A stretch of 64,000 nt of DNA from Mucinivorans sp036654415 (GTDB lineage Bacteria; Bacteroidota; Bacteroidia; Bacteroidales; Rikenellaceae): contig JAVVSB010000004.1 in assembly GCA_036654415.1 (NCBI GenBank), forward strand, positions 1 through 64,000, read 5' to 3'. Of the stretch, positions 1 to 8,504 are shown piece by piece. A program made the translations under genes and the position numbers. Numbering within the stretch: position 1 is the first letter of the stretch; every line of letters begins with the position of its first letter. The notes under the pieces are model-generated. The model was not told the origin of the DNA and ran no database searches. It worked only from the letters and a program-made list of their open reading frames with translations.

Positions 1-642
1 TCGCGCTAATTGCTCCACAAACTCTTTGTCTTCTTGACTCTTGTATGGCGCAGGTAGCTTTATATCCGTCTCCTGGGCCGTCAAAGCCCCCAAAGTCTGA
101 ACAATAAAACTCAGCGCATACTCAACATTATCGACCCAAAAAATAGAACGCTCTTCAATTTCTTGTTCAAAAAGCGGATTATCTTCGATATGGTGCAGAT
201 AAAAATCGATGGCCATACGGCGGTGGTCCTCGAAAGTTACATCTTTTTTGTCCATATATCGTTTAAAATAATCGCTCGCACACATCTCATTGTAAACATC
301 TTTAATAAGAGTGTCGGCCGAAATCCAACTCTGCTGAGCCAAAGCCTTTTTAAGATTCTCACTCTGTCCAAGAAGCACCACTACTGGATTTTCAACAAAT
401 CGCAGATTAGGATTTTTTTCCGATTCACTTGGCAACTGCTTACTGAGCCCTATATCAATTCTCCCCTGTGCATAATCACGCACAGCAACAATAAAAGAAA
501 AAGTCAATATATATAGTTCATAACACCGCTGGGCACTCAACAAAACCTCTGAATAGGTATTTTCAATGGTTTGTCCAGGTTTACTTAAATGAGAATAAAG
601 CCCCTGAACAACCTTGATTCTTAATAATCTACGTGATAACAT
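1..642 (-). CDS. nusB: NusB-like transcription antitermination factor (3' end cut by window edge)
   Basis: I translated the reverse complement from the ATG at 642 and found 214 open codons to base 1 with no stop. The N-terminus, MLSRRLLRIKVVQGLYSHL, is the characteristic start of Bacteroidetes NusB, which binds boxA RNA together with S10/NusE in ribosomal RNA antitermination. The middle, with SEKNPNLRFVENPV and the later DDHRR-like segment (FEDHRRMAIDFYLHH), also fits the long Bacteroidetes form (about 300 residues); roughly the last third, including the conserved NusB core, lies outside the window. It follows the DUF2795 gene by 55 bp on the same strand and probably shares its promoter. The family call rests mainly on the N-terminal signature. 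Confidence 0.8.
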   Translation of the reverse strand, partial: MLSRRLLRIKVVQGLYSHLSKPGQTIENTYSEVLLSAQRCYELYILTFSFIVAVRDYAQGRIDIGLSKQLPSESEKNPNLRFVENPVVVLLGQSENLKKALAQQSWISADTLIKDVYNEMCASDYFKRYMDKKDVTFEDHRRMAIDFYLHHIEDNPLFEQEIEERSIFWVDNVEYALSFIVQTLGALTAQETDIKLPAPYKSQEDKEFVEQLAR

Positions 643-697
643 ACTTAATGGTAATTATTCCAAAAATTCTTATTTCCCTTCTTTTAGAATAGGAATA

Positions 698-919
698 TTA
701 ATACTCGTCTTCATTGAAAAAGAAATCGTCCTTACTTGGATAATCAGGCCATATATCCTCTATACTTTCGTATACATCCCCCTCATCCTCTACTTCTTGT
801 AAATTTTCAATCACCTCCAAAGGTGCGCCTGAGCGAATAGCAAAGTCAATAAGCTCATCTTTGGTAGCTGGCCAAGGTGCATCCTCCAAACGTGATGCTA
901 ATTCGAGTGTCCAATACAT
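698..919 (-). CDS. DUF2795 small acidic protein
   Basis: A 73-residue acidic protein that starts MYWTLELASRLEDAPWPATK and ends in a run of Asp, Glu and Phe. It matches the short, highly conserved Bacteroidetes DUF2795 proteins (family knowledge from memory); their function is not known to me. No signal peptide or membrane segment is visible, so it should be cytoplasmic. A -7 element lies 36 bp upstream of the ATG and nusB follows on the same strand, so the two are probably co-transcribed. The strong conservation of this family beside nusB hints at a housekeeping role, but that is only inference. Confidence 0.8.
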   Translation of the reverse strand: MYWTLELASRLEDAPWPATKDELIDFAIRSGAPLEVIENLQEVEDEGDVYESIEDIWPDYPSKDDFFFNEDEY

Positions 920-955
920 TTCAGTACCTTGTTTTAAGTTAAAAAATTATTAGCG

Positions 956-963
956 CAAAAGTA
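956..963 (-). promoter_or_regulatory. -7 element of the DUF2795-nusB promoter
   Basis: TACTTTTG on the minus strand fits the Bacteroidetes -7 consensus TAnnTTTG. A TTTG lies 18 bp further upstream (982-985), one base short of the usual 19-21 bp spacing. Confidence 0.55.
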
Positions 964-1011
964 CTCTTTTTTTTCGATATTCAAAGCTTTTATTTATAAA
1001 AATGGGGTGGT

Positions 1012-1563
1012 TCAGTGGCGATGAGCAATCCATTTACTCTCTGTAGCCCCCAACTCCTGCGAAAGCCTACGACCCAAGGCATAAAGATAATCCGAGAGGC
1101 GATTCAGGTAGCTTAGCAGTGTGGGTGGCACATTACCCTGTTGGCTAAGGCTTACCGCACGACGTTCAGCGCGACGCGCCACCGTACGGCAAACATGGGC
1201 ATAACTAACCACAGGAGCCCCAGTGGGTAGAGTGAAATAGTGCAACTCAGGCAACCCATCCAACAGAACGTCTGTCCAACGCTCCATTTGAGCCACATTT
1301 TCATCGGTTATCTGTGGTAATTTATCGAGCGTTGTATCTTCGCTGGCCATCAAAGCCCCACAATCCATCACTCGGCTCAGTATTTCACTAAGTTCTGCTC
1401 TATGACCACTCTCCAAAGGTAAAATATCGTATAGATAGCCCAAATGAGCCATCAACTCATCTATTGTGCCATAAGCCTCTAATCGTGGGTCAGCCTTGCT
1501 CACTCGAGTACCACCCACCAGGGATGTACTGCCGCTGTCTCCTTTCCGTGTATAAATTTTCAT
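1012..1563 (-). CDS. pduO: ATP:cob(I)alamin adenosyltransferase, PduO type
   Basis: A 183-residue protein, the usual length for PduO/MMAB-type adenosyltransferases, which move the adenosyl group of ATP onto cob(I)alamin to make coenzyme B12. The N-terminal YTRKGDSGSTSL (residues 4-15) is the ATP-binding signature and VARRAERRAVSL near residue 130 is the second conserved basic motif. Its ATG overlaps the stop codon of the upstream ABC ATPase gene by one base (TAATG), so the genes are translationally coupled. It shows that the cell uses adenosylcobalamin, for example in methylmalonyl-CoA mutase on the succinate-propionate route; no B12 enzyme lies in this window and no cobalamin riboswitch is visible. 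Confidence 0.9.
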   Translation of the reverse strand: MKIYTRKGDSGSTSLVGGTRVSKADPRLEAYGTIDELMAHLGYLYDILPLESGHRAELSEILSRVMDCGALMASEDTTLDKLPQITDENVAQMERWTDVLLDGLPELHYFTLPTGAPVVSYAHVCRTVARRAERRAVSLSQQGNVPPTLLSYLNRLSDYLYALGRRLSQELGATESKWIAHRH

Positions 1564-2276
1564 TACTGTTTTTTTGCTAAAGCAGGGTGCTCATTAACCA
1601 CGTCCGACTCTATGAGCCCATCCCTGAGGCGCACAATACGTCGAGCATGTAGGGCTATATCCTCTTCGTGAGTCACCACGATGAGTGTGTTGCCCAATTC
1701 GTATATCTTTTCAAAGAGGTGCATAATATCAATTGAGGTTTTGGTATCCAAATTCCCAGTTGGTTCATCTGCCAAAATTATTGCAGGATTATTTATTAAA
1801 GCTCGTGCCACAGCCACCCTCTGACGTTGCCCCCCAGAAAGTTCGTTTGGTTTATGCTCCATCCTATCCTCCAAGCTGACACTCACCAAAGCATTGTGAG
1901 CCCTGTCCAACCTACCTTTCTTACTCACACCCGAATAGATAAGTGGCAAAGCTACATTTTCCAACGCTGTATAGCGAGGTAATAGATTGAAAGTCTGAAA
2001 TATAAAACCTATCTCCTTATTACGTACATCCGCCAGCTCATCCTCATTCATCACACTCACATCCGTTCCATTGAGAATATAATGACCCGAGGTAGGGGAG
2101 TCCAAACACCCCAAAATATTCATCAACGTAGATTTTCCTGAGCCAGATGGCCCCATAATAGCCATATAGTCGTTCCGAAAAATTTTCAGATTTACCCCTG
2201 CCAGAGCATCTACCCTTTGGTCGCCTACCTGATAACTCTTCTTTATATCGACAATATCGATAACCTCTTGTTTCAT
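1563..2276 (-). CDS. ABC transporter ATP-binding protein, MacB/LolD class
   Basis: A 237-residue ATPase subunit with Walker A GPSGSGKS (42-49), Q-loop Gln94, signature LSGGQ (146-150), Walker B IILADE (166-171) and the EPTGNLD extension typical of the MacB/LolD/FtsE group. That group works with permeases that move lipoproteins, peptides or signals across the envelope rather than importing solutes. No permease gene is present on either side: upstream is a serine hydrolase (4-bp ATGA overlap), downstream the cobalamin adenosyltransferase. The partner permease must be encoded elsewhere. The class is certain, the substrate is not. Confidence 0.93.
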   Translation of the reverse strand: MKQEVIDIVDIKKSYQVGDQRVDALAGVNLKIFRNDYMAIMGPSGSGKSTLMNILGCLDSPTSGHYILNGTDVSVMNEDELADVRNKEIGFIFQTFNLLPRYTALENVALPLIYSGVSKKGRLDRAHNALVSVSLEDRMEHKPNELSGGQRQRVAVARALINNPAIILADEPTGNLDTKTSIDIMHLFEKIYELGNTLIVVTHEEDIALHARRIVRLRDGLIESDVVNEHPALAKKQ

Positions 2277-3223
2277 AAATTCTTAATAAACTTTACAATC
2301 TCATTAACCAGATGTATGTCAATAGGTATTGTTGGATTAATATAGGTGGCCATCTGCATCTGTTTATCGATTGATGGACAATTTTTAAGTACATGATTCA
2401 TACCTGCAATGACACGAAGTCTGGCATGTGGATTAGCTGCGGCAAGTAATCTAGCATCTTCCATTCGCACCTGAATGTCGGCATCACCTTGAACAATCAA
2501 CACTGGCACGCCCACTTTACGAATCTCGAATTGCGGATTATGACGCATCATCGAAATAAGATAGTTCTGAACCGAAGGACGGAACAGAGAGACCAAAAAA
2601 AATGGCACTCGACTGACTTTAAGGCCCTGCTGCAGCGAATCAATGATAGAGTAGGCTATGTCTCGAATTTGGGGCGGTTGCTCTCCGAGTTGATCTTTGA
2701 GCACTTGGTCAAAAGTGCGACCAGGGCCAGCAATCGACACCACGCCACCTACTTTAGCTCCACTGGCGGCTGCCGACATTGCGATGAGTGACCCCTCGCT
2801 ATGACCAATAAATACGACCTTCTGGAAACGACCATCTCGCACCATTTTATCGGCCCATCCTTTAGCGTCACTGATGTAATCATTTAGTCGAATATCGTTT
2901 TCTGTAGGAGCTGCATCACGCGAGGAGGCAATACCACGCTTGTCGTAACGCACGGTGGCGATATTTTTACAGGCCAAGGCCTGCGAAAGCATCAAAAGAG
3001 AGTTATTGCGCATCATTATCTGATTCCCATCGCGGTCAGTGGGACCAGAGCCAGCAATAATAATGGCCACGGTAGTTGAACTATCACCAGCTGGCACAAA
3101 TAAAGAACCATAAATATCCCCCGAAGGTGTATTAAGCACTATGGCTGACTGTCGCCCTTGGGCCATAGAACTCATAAAAGTCCCAACGAACAAAATCAAA
3201 ATCAAGCTATTGCGAATAATCAT
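2273..3223 (-). CDS. Secreted alpha/beta hydrolase (serine hydrolase)
   Basis: 316 residues beginning with a signal peptide (hydrophobic residues 6-18, likely cut near Ala21). The alpha/beta-hydrolase features are an oxyanion-side AGSGPTDRDGN segment at about 57-67, the nucleophile elbow GHSEG (140-144, Ser142), an Asp in VQGDADIQ near residue 246 and a His in AGMNHVLK near residue 280. It resembles the dienelactone-hydrolase or esterase-like group common in Bacteroidetes; the natural substrate is unknown. It is the first gene of a three-gene overlapping operon with the ABC ATPase and pduO. Export to the periplasm is inferred from the signal peptide. Confidence 0.85.
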   Translation of the reverse strand: MIIRNSLILILFVGTFMSSMAQGRQSAIVLNTPSGDIYGSLFVPAGDSSTTVAIIIAGSGPTDRDGNQIMMRNNSLLMLSQALACKNIATVRYDKRGIASSRDAAPTENDIRLNDYISDAKGWADKMVRDGRFQKVVFIGHSEGSLIAMSAAASGAKVGGVVSIAGPGRTFDQVLKDQLGEQPPQIRDIAYSIIDSLQQGLKVSRVPFFLVSLFRPSVQNYLISMMRHNPQFEIRKVGVPVLIVQGDADIQVRMEDARLLAAANPHARLRVIAGMNHVLKNCPSIDKQMQMATYINPTIPIDIHLVNEIVKFIKNL

Positions 3224-3272
3224 AATATCAATATTAATTCATATATAATAACTCCGATAAGGTATTATTTAT

Positions 3273-3280
3273 TACCTTTG
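3273..3280 (+). promoter_or_regulatory. -7 element upstream of the SIMPL-domain gene
   Basis: TACCTTTG matches the Bacteroidetes -7 consensus; it lies 69 bp before the ATG at 3350. No good -33 TTTG is seen at the right distance. Confidence 0.5.
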
Positions 3281-3349
3281 AATCACCATTTATATGATTT
3301 CTTACTTTAGTAACGTTATTAATATACAAATTTAACATATTATTTCACA

Positions 3350-4033
3350 ATGAAAAAATTAATTTTAAGCCTCACCTTGGCTTTCTTCATGTTTCAGAGC
3401 TTTGCTCAAGAACAACAACCCAGTAGACCATATGTAGAGGTTAGCGGTAGTGCTTTTACTATGTTGCAGCCCAACAGAATCGACATCTCCATCACCTTGA
3501 GTGAAGCCCCAAGCAAGGGTAAAATAACACTCTCCGCTCAACAAGAGAGTCTTTCAAAGGCCCTTAAAGAGGCTGGTATAGATATTGAGAAACAGCTTGT
3601 GGTAGTAAGCCAATCGTCGGCCATTGAGAAAAAAACAATAGCCTATCAGTTCAAAAACTACCAGTTAACACTAACCTCTGCCGATGAGCTCTCGACCGTA
3701 TTCAATGCCTTCGACCAAAATGGCATCACTACAGCCGAGGTGACCCGTATGTGGAACAATACCCAAGCCGAGGTTGAGCAAGGACTCAAAATTCAAGCCG
3801 TTAAAAACGCTAAAGCCACAGCTTCAGCTCTTAGTGACGCCATCGGGCAGAAGATAGGCAAGGCCATCTATATTCAAGACTACTCCTATTCTACGCCTCA
3901 ATTCGACAATGTTATGGTGCGCGGCCTAGCCAAGGCTAATACGGCAGCTGTAGAACCAGAATCATTTTCACAATTACAAGTTAAAAGTATACGCTTGAAG
4001 CAAAGTGTGATGGTTCGCTTTATCTTAGAGTAA
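3350..4033 (+). CDS. SIMPL (DUF541) domain periplasmic protein
   Basis: 227 residues with a clear signal peptide (hydrophobic 3-16, cleavage after the Ala of SFAQ). The mature part starts YVEVSGSAFTMLQPNRIDIS, the pattern of the SIMPL/DUF541 family (E. coli YggE, BP26), where the first strand carries V-x-G-x-G/A and is followed by Q-P-x-x-x-x-I. Members form oligomeric periplasmic or outer-membrane-associated assemblies; YggE has been linked to oxidative stress. It is a single-gene unit with its own promoter, ending at the strong hairpin that also serves the convergent fabG gene. Confidence 0.88.
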   Translation: MKKLILSLTLAFFMFQSFAQEQQPSRPYVEVSGSAFTMLQPNRIDISITLSEAPSKGKITLSAQQESLSKALKEAGIDIEKQLVVVSQSSAIEKKTIAYQFKNYQLTLTSADELSTVFNAFDQNGITTAEVTRMWNNTQAEVEQGLKIQAVKNAKATASALSDAIGQKIGKAIYIQDYSYSTPQFDNVMVRGLAKANTAAVEPESFSQLQVKSIRLKQSVMVRFILE

Positions 4034-4054
4034 CCCCATTGGGGATGTATGCAT

Positions 4055-4090
4055 AAAAATAAGCTGTACATTGCTGTACAGCTTATTTTT
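4055..4090. terminator. Bidirectional intrinsic terminator between SIMPL gene and fabG
   Basis: A perfect 16-bp inverted repeat (arms 4055-4070 and 4075-4090, loop TTGC), with A-tract and T-tract at its two ends, so it can stop transcription from both converging genes. Confidence 0.9.
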
Positions 4091-4142
4091 TATGGTCCTT
4101 TGGGATGCCAAAAATAACATTGGCACTTCAGATGTTCTACAA

Positions 4143-4889
4143 TCAGGTATTCATCCCACCGCAACAGTTAATCACCTGACCGCTAACATACCCCGACAGT
4201 TCGGACCCTAAGAACACGCACACACGTGCCACATCCTCAGGCGTACCGCCACGACGCAAAGGAATCTTGGCAGCCCAAGCCGCACGTACATCCTCAGGTA
4301 GTTGACCTGTCATTTCGGTGATAATGAAACCTGGGGCCACAGCATTACAACGGATACCACGCGAGCCCAACTCCTGAGCCACCGATTTAGTAAAACCAAT
4401 CAAGCCTGCTTTCGAGGCCGAGTAGTTGGCCTGGCCAGCATTACCAGAAACCCCAACCACAGAACTCATATTGATGATGGAGCCACTTCGTTGCTTCATC
4501 ATGGCTGGAATAACAGCCTTAGTGAGATTAAAAGCTGATTTGAGGTTGACCCCGATAACCAAATCCCACTGCTCTTCGCTCATACGAAGCAACAGACCAT
4601 CACGGGTAATACCTGCATTGTTAACCAAAATGTCGATATGGCCAAAATCTTTCAAAATTTCAATAACAACATCCTGCGCATCAGTGTATTTACTGGCGTT
4701 ACTTGTGTATCCTTTGGCTTTAACACCAAGGGCCTCAATCTCTTTTTGGGTGGCCTGAATAATCTCAGGGGCCGCAAGGTCAGTGAAAGCTATCTGAGCA
4801 CCCTGCCCCGCATATTCCAAAGCAATAGCCTTGCCAATGCCCCGGGCTGCGCCTGTTATCACGGCGACTTTTCCTTCGAGTAATTTCAT
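4143..4889 (-). CDS. fabG: 3-oxoacyl-ACP reductase FabG
   Basis: 248 residues, standard FabG length. It reduces 3-oxoacyl-ACP with NADPH in fatty-acid elongation. The Rossmann motif TGAARGIG is at 12-19, NNAG at 90-93, the catalytic Ser at 142-143, and Tyr156/Lys160 in YSASK. The C-terminus, GQVINCCGGMNT, fits FabG (usually V-x-G-G-M). It has its own promoter (4920-4927), separate from lon and the DUF3089 gene. Other short-chain dehydrogenases in this window (51827 and 56975) lack the FabG-type end, so this is the best fatty-acid candidate. Confidence 0.92.
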   Translation of the reverse strand: MKLLEGKVAVITGAARGIGKAIALEYAGQGAQIAFTDLAAPEIIQATQKEIEALGVKAKGYTSNASKYTDAQDVVIEILKDFGHIDILVNNAGITRDGLLLRMSEEQWDLVIGVNLKSAFNLTKAVIPAMMKQRSGSIINMSSVVGVSGNAGQANYSASKAGLIGFTKSVAQELGSRGIRCNAVAPGFIITEMTGQLPEDVRAAWAAKIPLRRGGTPEDVARVCVFLGSELSGYVSGQVINCCGGMNT

Positions 4890-4919
4890 ATTGAAGTAAA
4901 TTTATATGTTTACGAACTA

Positions 4920-4927
4920 CAAATATA
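4920..4927 (-). promoter_or_regulatory. -7 element of fabG
   Basis: TATATTTG on the minus strand, 30 bp before the fabG ATG; exact TAnnTTTG match. Confidence 0.5.
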
Positions 4928-4928
4928 A

Positions 4929-5951
4929 CTATTTTTTGTTGAATGCGCAATACCTTCGGCCTATATTTTTTTCCAAAGCCCTAAAATAAAATTGCAGTTC
5001 GTAAAGGTGGTAATTTCCCTCTGGGAAAAGCATACTCAGTTTTGGAAAAAAGTACTCCTTGGCATTGATACCATCCACTATCAACACATGGTTTATCGTA
5101 TCAATCTGAGTACCGACTAAGCCACGCACCTCATTCTTGAGTTCACCTTGAGAGGAAATCCACACCGATCCTGGATTAGTTGACCTATCAGCCTTGGTGG
5201 TGTCAGTACACCAATTTAGTGGATTGATACAACAACGAGTATGGTCCAAAATTGGAGCCTCAGCCTCTACGGTGGCCACACTATTATAGAGCACCGTAAC
5301 ACCTATATCTATACTATCTTTGGCTGGTTTGATATAGGGCGAGCACATATCCTGCTCAGTAAGTTCAAAGCCTATTGGGTAGGCTGCCACCAAGCGAGAA
5401 GCTATCTCGGGAGTGAATGAATTTTTGAGCAGCTCGATAACCCCCTTAGCCCCCTGAGAATGGCCAGCTAGAACAAAAGGCCTACCTTGATTGAGGGTCT
5501 TGATATAGTAGTCAAAAGCACGTTTAATATCCTCGAAGGCATATCCAAAAAAGCGACTATTAATCTGGTCGACCCCAAGGGCCCAACTTTGGATAGTTAT
5601 CTGGCGATAATACGGGGCAAAATAGTTGGCCCCAGCCTTGTCAGCAAATAGACGATAACCCAACCACAAAGAGTTATCAGCTGACGAGCGTTGAGCACCA
5701 TTATCCGTGTCCATGTAACAACACAACTCCCCTGTTGGCGTTGTCCAATCGAACACTACGGTGGGGTAGATGAAAAAGACATCAAACTCGCCCTCTCTTC
5801 CTTGGAGAGAATCGCCCTTGAACCAACTACGCAAAGAGCTGTAATCTGGAGCTATTGGTGTTTGAATCGCCTGGTTTGCTTCTTCTTGAGCCAAAGTGGT
5901 GCAAACCAAAAACAGGCTTAAAATAAATGTCAGAAGTTTTTTAAATATCAT
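4929..5951 (-). CDS. DUF3089 secreted alpha/beta hydrolase
   Basis: 340 residues with a signal peptide (hydrophobic residues 6-18, ending TLAQ). The DUF3089 hallmarks are visible: FFIYPTVVFDW near residue 55, the stretch around NYFAPYYRQ, and the lipase-like nucleophile elbow LAGHSQGAKG near residue 165. Members are presumed esterases or lipases of unknown substrate. It follows lon by only 4 bp and probably depends on the lon promoter. Several Cys pairs (CCYMD, CCINPLNWC) could make disulfides in the periplasm. Family assignment is from recognised motifs. Confidence 0.85.
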   Translation of the reverse strand: MIFKKLLTFILSLFLVCTTLAQEEANQAIQTPIAPDYSSLRSWFKGDSLQGREGEFDVFFIYPTVVFDWTTPTGELCCYMDTDNGAQRSSADNSLWLGYRLFADKAGANYFAPYYRQITIQSWALGVDQINSRFFGYAFEDIKRAFDYYIKTLNQGRPFVLAGHSQGAKGVIELLKNSFTPEIASRLVAAYPIGFELTEQDMCSPYIKPAKDSIDIGVTVLYNSVATVEAEAPILDHTRCCINPLNWCTDTTKADRSTNPGSVWISSQGELKNEVRGLVGTQIDTINHVLIVDGINAKEYFFPKLSMLFPEGNYHLYELQFYFRALEKNIGRRYCAFNKK

Positions 5952-5955
5952 TTTT

Positions 5956-8382
5956 TTATTTTACTAGTGCCAACTCCAACACCTCATCCAGGGTAGAAAC
6001 GTAATGGAATTCAACACCCTTAACGTAGTTTTCCTTAATATCCAAAATATCTTTACGATTTTCTATAGAAAGTAGAATGTCGGTAACTCCAGCTCGTTTT
6101 GCCGCCAAAATTTTCTCTTTAACTCCACCAACAGGCAACACCTTACCACGGAGTGTAGTCTCGCCAGTCATAGCTATTTTAGCCCGCACCTTACGGTCGC
6201 TAAAAACCGAAGCTATAGCCGTAACCATTGTAATACCAGCCGAGGGACCATCTTTTGGTATTGCCCCCTCGGGCACATGAATATGAATATCGTTCTGCTC
6301 AAATTTTGCAAAATCAATACCCAACCTCTCGGCATTAGCCATCACCCATCCCAAAGCTATAGAGGCCGACTCTTTCATCACCTCACCAAGGTTACCTGTC
6401 AATATCAAATTGCCTTTACCCTTATTAAGCGAGGACTCAATATATAGTATTTCGCCCCCAACCTCAGTCCAAGCCAAACCAGTAACAACGCCTACATTAG
6501 CCTCATTATTCTGTTTCTCATCAATATAACGAGGCACACCCAATATTTTCTCAACATCAACCTCACTAAGCGATACATTAAACATCTCATCCATACCGAT
6601 ACTTTTGGCTCTGTGGCGAACCACCTTGGCCAACAATTTATCCAACAGACGTACACCCGATTCTCTAGTGTATTCCGAAATAATTTTCTCCAACACCGAC
6701 CGTTTAATCTTAAGCTGCTTAGATGTAACCCCATGAGCAGATAACTGCTTGGGCAATAAGTGTTTAGCTGCTATTTCACATTTCTCTTCCAAAAGGTATC
6801 CACTGACGTTTATCATCTCCATCCTGTCACGTAGAGCCGAAGAAATATTGCCAATATTATTGGCTGTAGCAATAAAGAGCACCTTACTTAAGTCATACTC
6901 AATGTCGAGATAATTATCGTGAAAAGTACTGTTTTGCTCTGGGTCCAACACCTCAAGCAAAGCCGAGGCTGGGTCTCCGTGAACCGACTGCCCAACCTTG
7001 TCAATTTCGTCAAGAATAATCACAGGATTTGAAGTGCCAGCACGACGAATAGTCTGCAAAATACGCCCTGGCATAGCCCCAACATAGGTCTTACGGTGGC
7101 CACGTATTTCAGCCTCATCGTGCATACCACCTAATGAGATACGACCAAAAGTACGCCCCAAAGAGGCTGCCACTGACTTACCTAACGATGTTTTACCCAC
7201 ACCAGGGGCCCCATAAAGACACAAAATAGGCGATTTTAAATCTCCCTTGAGCTTGAGTACGGCCAGGTGTTCCAATATTCTATCCTTCACGTCATCTAGG
7301 CCAAAATGGTCAGCATCAAGATGCTTTTTGGCACGACGTAAATCCAAATTATCCTGGCTGTACTCGTTCCAAGGCAGTTCCAAAAGCAATTCCAAATAAT
7401 TGAGTTGAACCGAATATTCCGATACGGCTGAGTTCATCCTATCCAAACGGGTCATCTCTTTCTCAAAAATATCGGCCACCTCCTTACTCCACTTCTTAGT
7501 TTTAGCCTTCTCGCGCATCTCATCGAGTTCCTTTTCTGGGTCATCGGACCCCAACTCCTCTTGTATGGTACGCATCTGTTGGTGGAGGAAATATTCGCGT
7601 TGCTGCTGGTCCATATCCTCCTTGACTTTGCTCTGTATCTCATTACGGAGCTCCAATAGTTGATGTTCACGCACCAACACCTCAAGCAACTTGCGCGCCC
7701 GAGCCACCAAACCAGGGGTTTCGAGCAGAGCCTGCCGCTCGGTATCGGCCAATTCAATATTGGAACTAATAAAATTAATCAGGCCTCGCTTACTGTCGAT
7801 ATTCTTAATGGCAAAAGTGGCCTCCTGAGGCATTGTAGGGCTGATAGAAACTATCTTAAGTGCCATATCCTTAACACTGTCGACCAAGGCATTAAGCTCC
7901 GAAGAGTTACTCTTGGCTGGGATATCTTTGAGTGGAGTGACCGAAGCCTTAAAATATGGCTCTGAACTGACCCACTCACGTACCTCGAACTTTTCTATCC
8001 CGTGTAAAATCACAGTCAATGAGCCACCTGGCATCTCCAAAATCTTGAGCACACGGGCTGCCGTACCAACGGTGTACATATCCTCGGGCGAAGGGTTATC
8101 CACCCCAGACTGTTTTTGCAGAATGGCTCCAATAATACCACCCTTACGCTCCACATCTCTCACCAAACGAACTGAACGCTCACGCCCAACAGTTATTGGG
8201 GTTATCGCTCCTGGGAAAAGCACCGAACTGCGCAGGGCCATCACTGGAATTATATCGGGCAGAATAGTGTTTTGCGGAACATCCATATCATCGTCCGAAA
8301 TAATGGGAATAACTTGATTGTTGCCTTCCAGTAATTCGGAGATAGACTCCAAGTGTTCATCTATATTGAGTTTCTTTGACAT
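5956..8382 (-). CDS. lon: ATP-dependent protease Lon
   Basis: 808 residues counted from the ATG at 8382 (MSKKLNIDEHLESI). I chose this start because the longer open frame to 8490 begins upstream of the -7 element at 8408-8415 and its extra 36 residues are not Lon-like. Lon degrades misfolded and regulatory proteins. It has the N-terminal substrate domain (IIPVMALRSSVLFPGAI, about 44-61), Walker A GAPGVGKT (391-398), Walker B with ILDEID (456-461), and the protease dyad Ser714 in DGPSAGI and Lys755 in VGGVKEK. Complete and intact. Divergent from valS with a 122-bp shared promoter region. Confidence 0.97.
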   Translation of the reverse strand: MSKKLNIDEHLESISELLEGNNQVIPIISDDDMDVPQNTILPDIIPVMALRSSVLFPGAITPITVGRERSVRLVRDVERKGGIIGAILQKQSGVDNPSPEDMYTVGTAARVLKILEMPGGSLTVILHGIEKFEVREWVSSEPYFKASVTPLKDIPAKSNSSELNALVDSVKDMALKIVSISPTMPQEATFAIKNIDSKRGLINFISSNIELADTERQALLETPGLVARARKLLEVLVREHQLLELRNEIQSKVKEDMDQQQREYFLHQQMRTIQEELGSDDPEKELDEMREKAKTKKWSKEVADIFEKEMTRLDRMNSAVSEYSVQLNYLELLLELPWNEYSQDNLDLRRAKKHLDADHFGLDDVKDRILEHLAVLKLKGDLKSPILCLYGAPGVGKTSLGKSVAASLGRTFGRISLGGMHDEAEIRGHRKTYVGAMPGRILQTIRRAGTSNPVIILDEIDKVGQSVHGDPASALLEVLDPEQNSTFHDNYLDIEYDLSKVLFIATANNIGNISSALRDRMEMINVSGYLLEEKCEIAAKHLLPKQLSAHGVTSKQLKIKRSVLEKIISEYTRESGVRLLDKLLAKVVRHRAKSIGMDEMFNVSLSEVDVEKILGVPRYIDEKQNNEANVGVVTGLAWTEVGGEILYIESSLNKGKGNLILTGNLGEVMKESASIALGWVMANAERLGIDFAKFEQNDIHIHVPEGAIPKDGPSAGITMVTAIASVFSDRKVRAKIAMTGETTLRGKVLPVGGVKEKILAAKRAGVTDILLSIENRKDILDIKENYVKGVEFHYVSTLDEVLELALVK

Positions 8383-8407
8383 ATTTCTTTTGTTGTAGTT
8401 GTGAGGA

Positions 8408-8415
8408 CAAAGGTA
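8408..8415 (-). promoter_or_regulatory. -7 element of lon
   Basis: TACCTTTG on the minus strand, 25 bp before the lon ATG; it helps fix that start. Confidence 0.6.
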
Positions 8416-8437
8416 CTTCTTTTTGCTAAAAAAATTA

Positions 8438-8445
8438 TACCTTTG
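8438..8445 (+). promoter_or_regulatory. -7 element of the valS operon
   Basis: TACCTTTG on the plus strand, 59 bp before the valS ATG; only 22 bp separate it from the divergent lon -7 element, so the two promoters overlap in their upstream parts. Confidence 0.55.
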
Positions 8446-8504
8446 TCGTTTGTAAACGCTAATCACTTTGCAAAAAGTATGCAAAACCATTTCAAACTGA
8501 CATT

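Noticed and set aside
163..516. Plus-strand open frame of 117 codons
   Set aside because: It lies inside the minus-strand NusB-like gene, which has family-typical sequence; the plus frame has no recognisable motif.
614..802. Plus-strand open frame of 62 codons, hydrophobic at its end
   Set aside because: Overlaps the 3' end of the DUF2795 gene and the spacer before nusB; no promoter and AT-driven hydrophobicity.
4302..4758. Overlapping plus-strand frames within fabG
   Set aside because: Antisense shadows of a clearly conserved gene.
8383..8490. N-terminal extension of Lon to 8490
   Set aside because: Contains the promoter element and no Lon-like residues; the ATG at 8382 fits the family.
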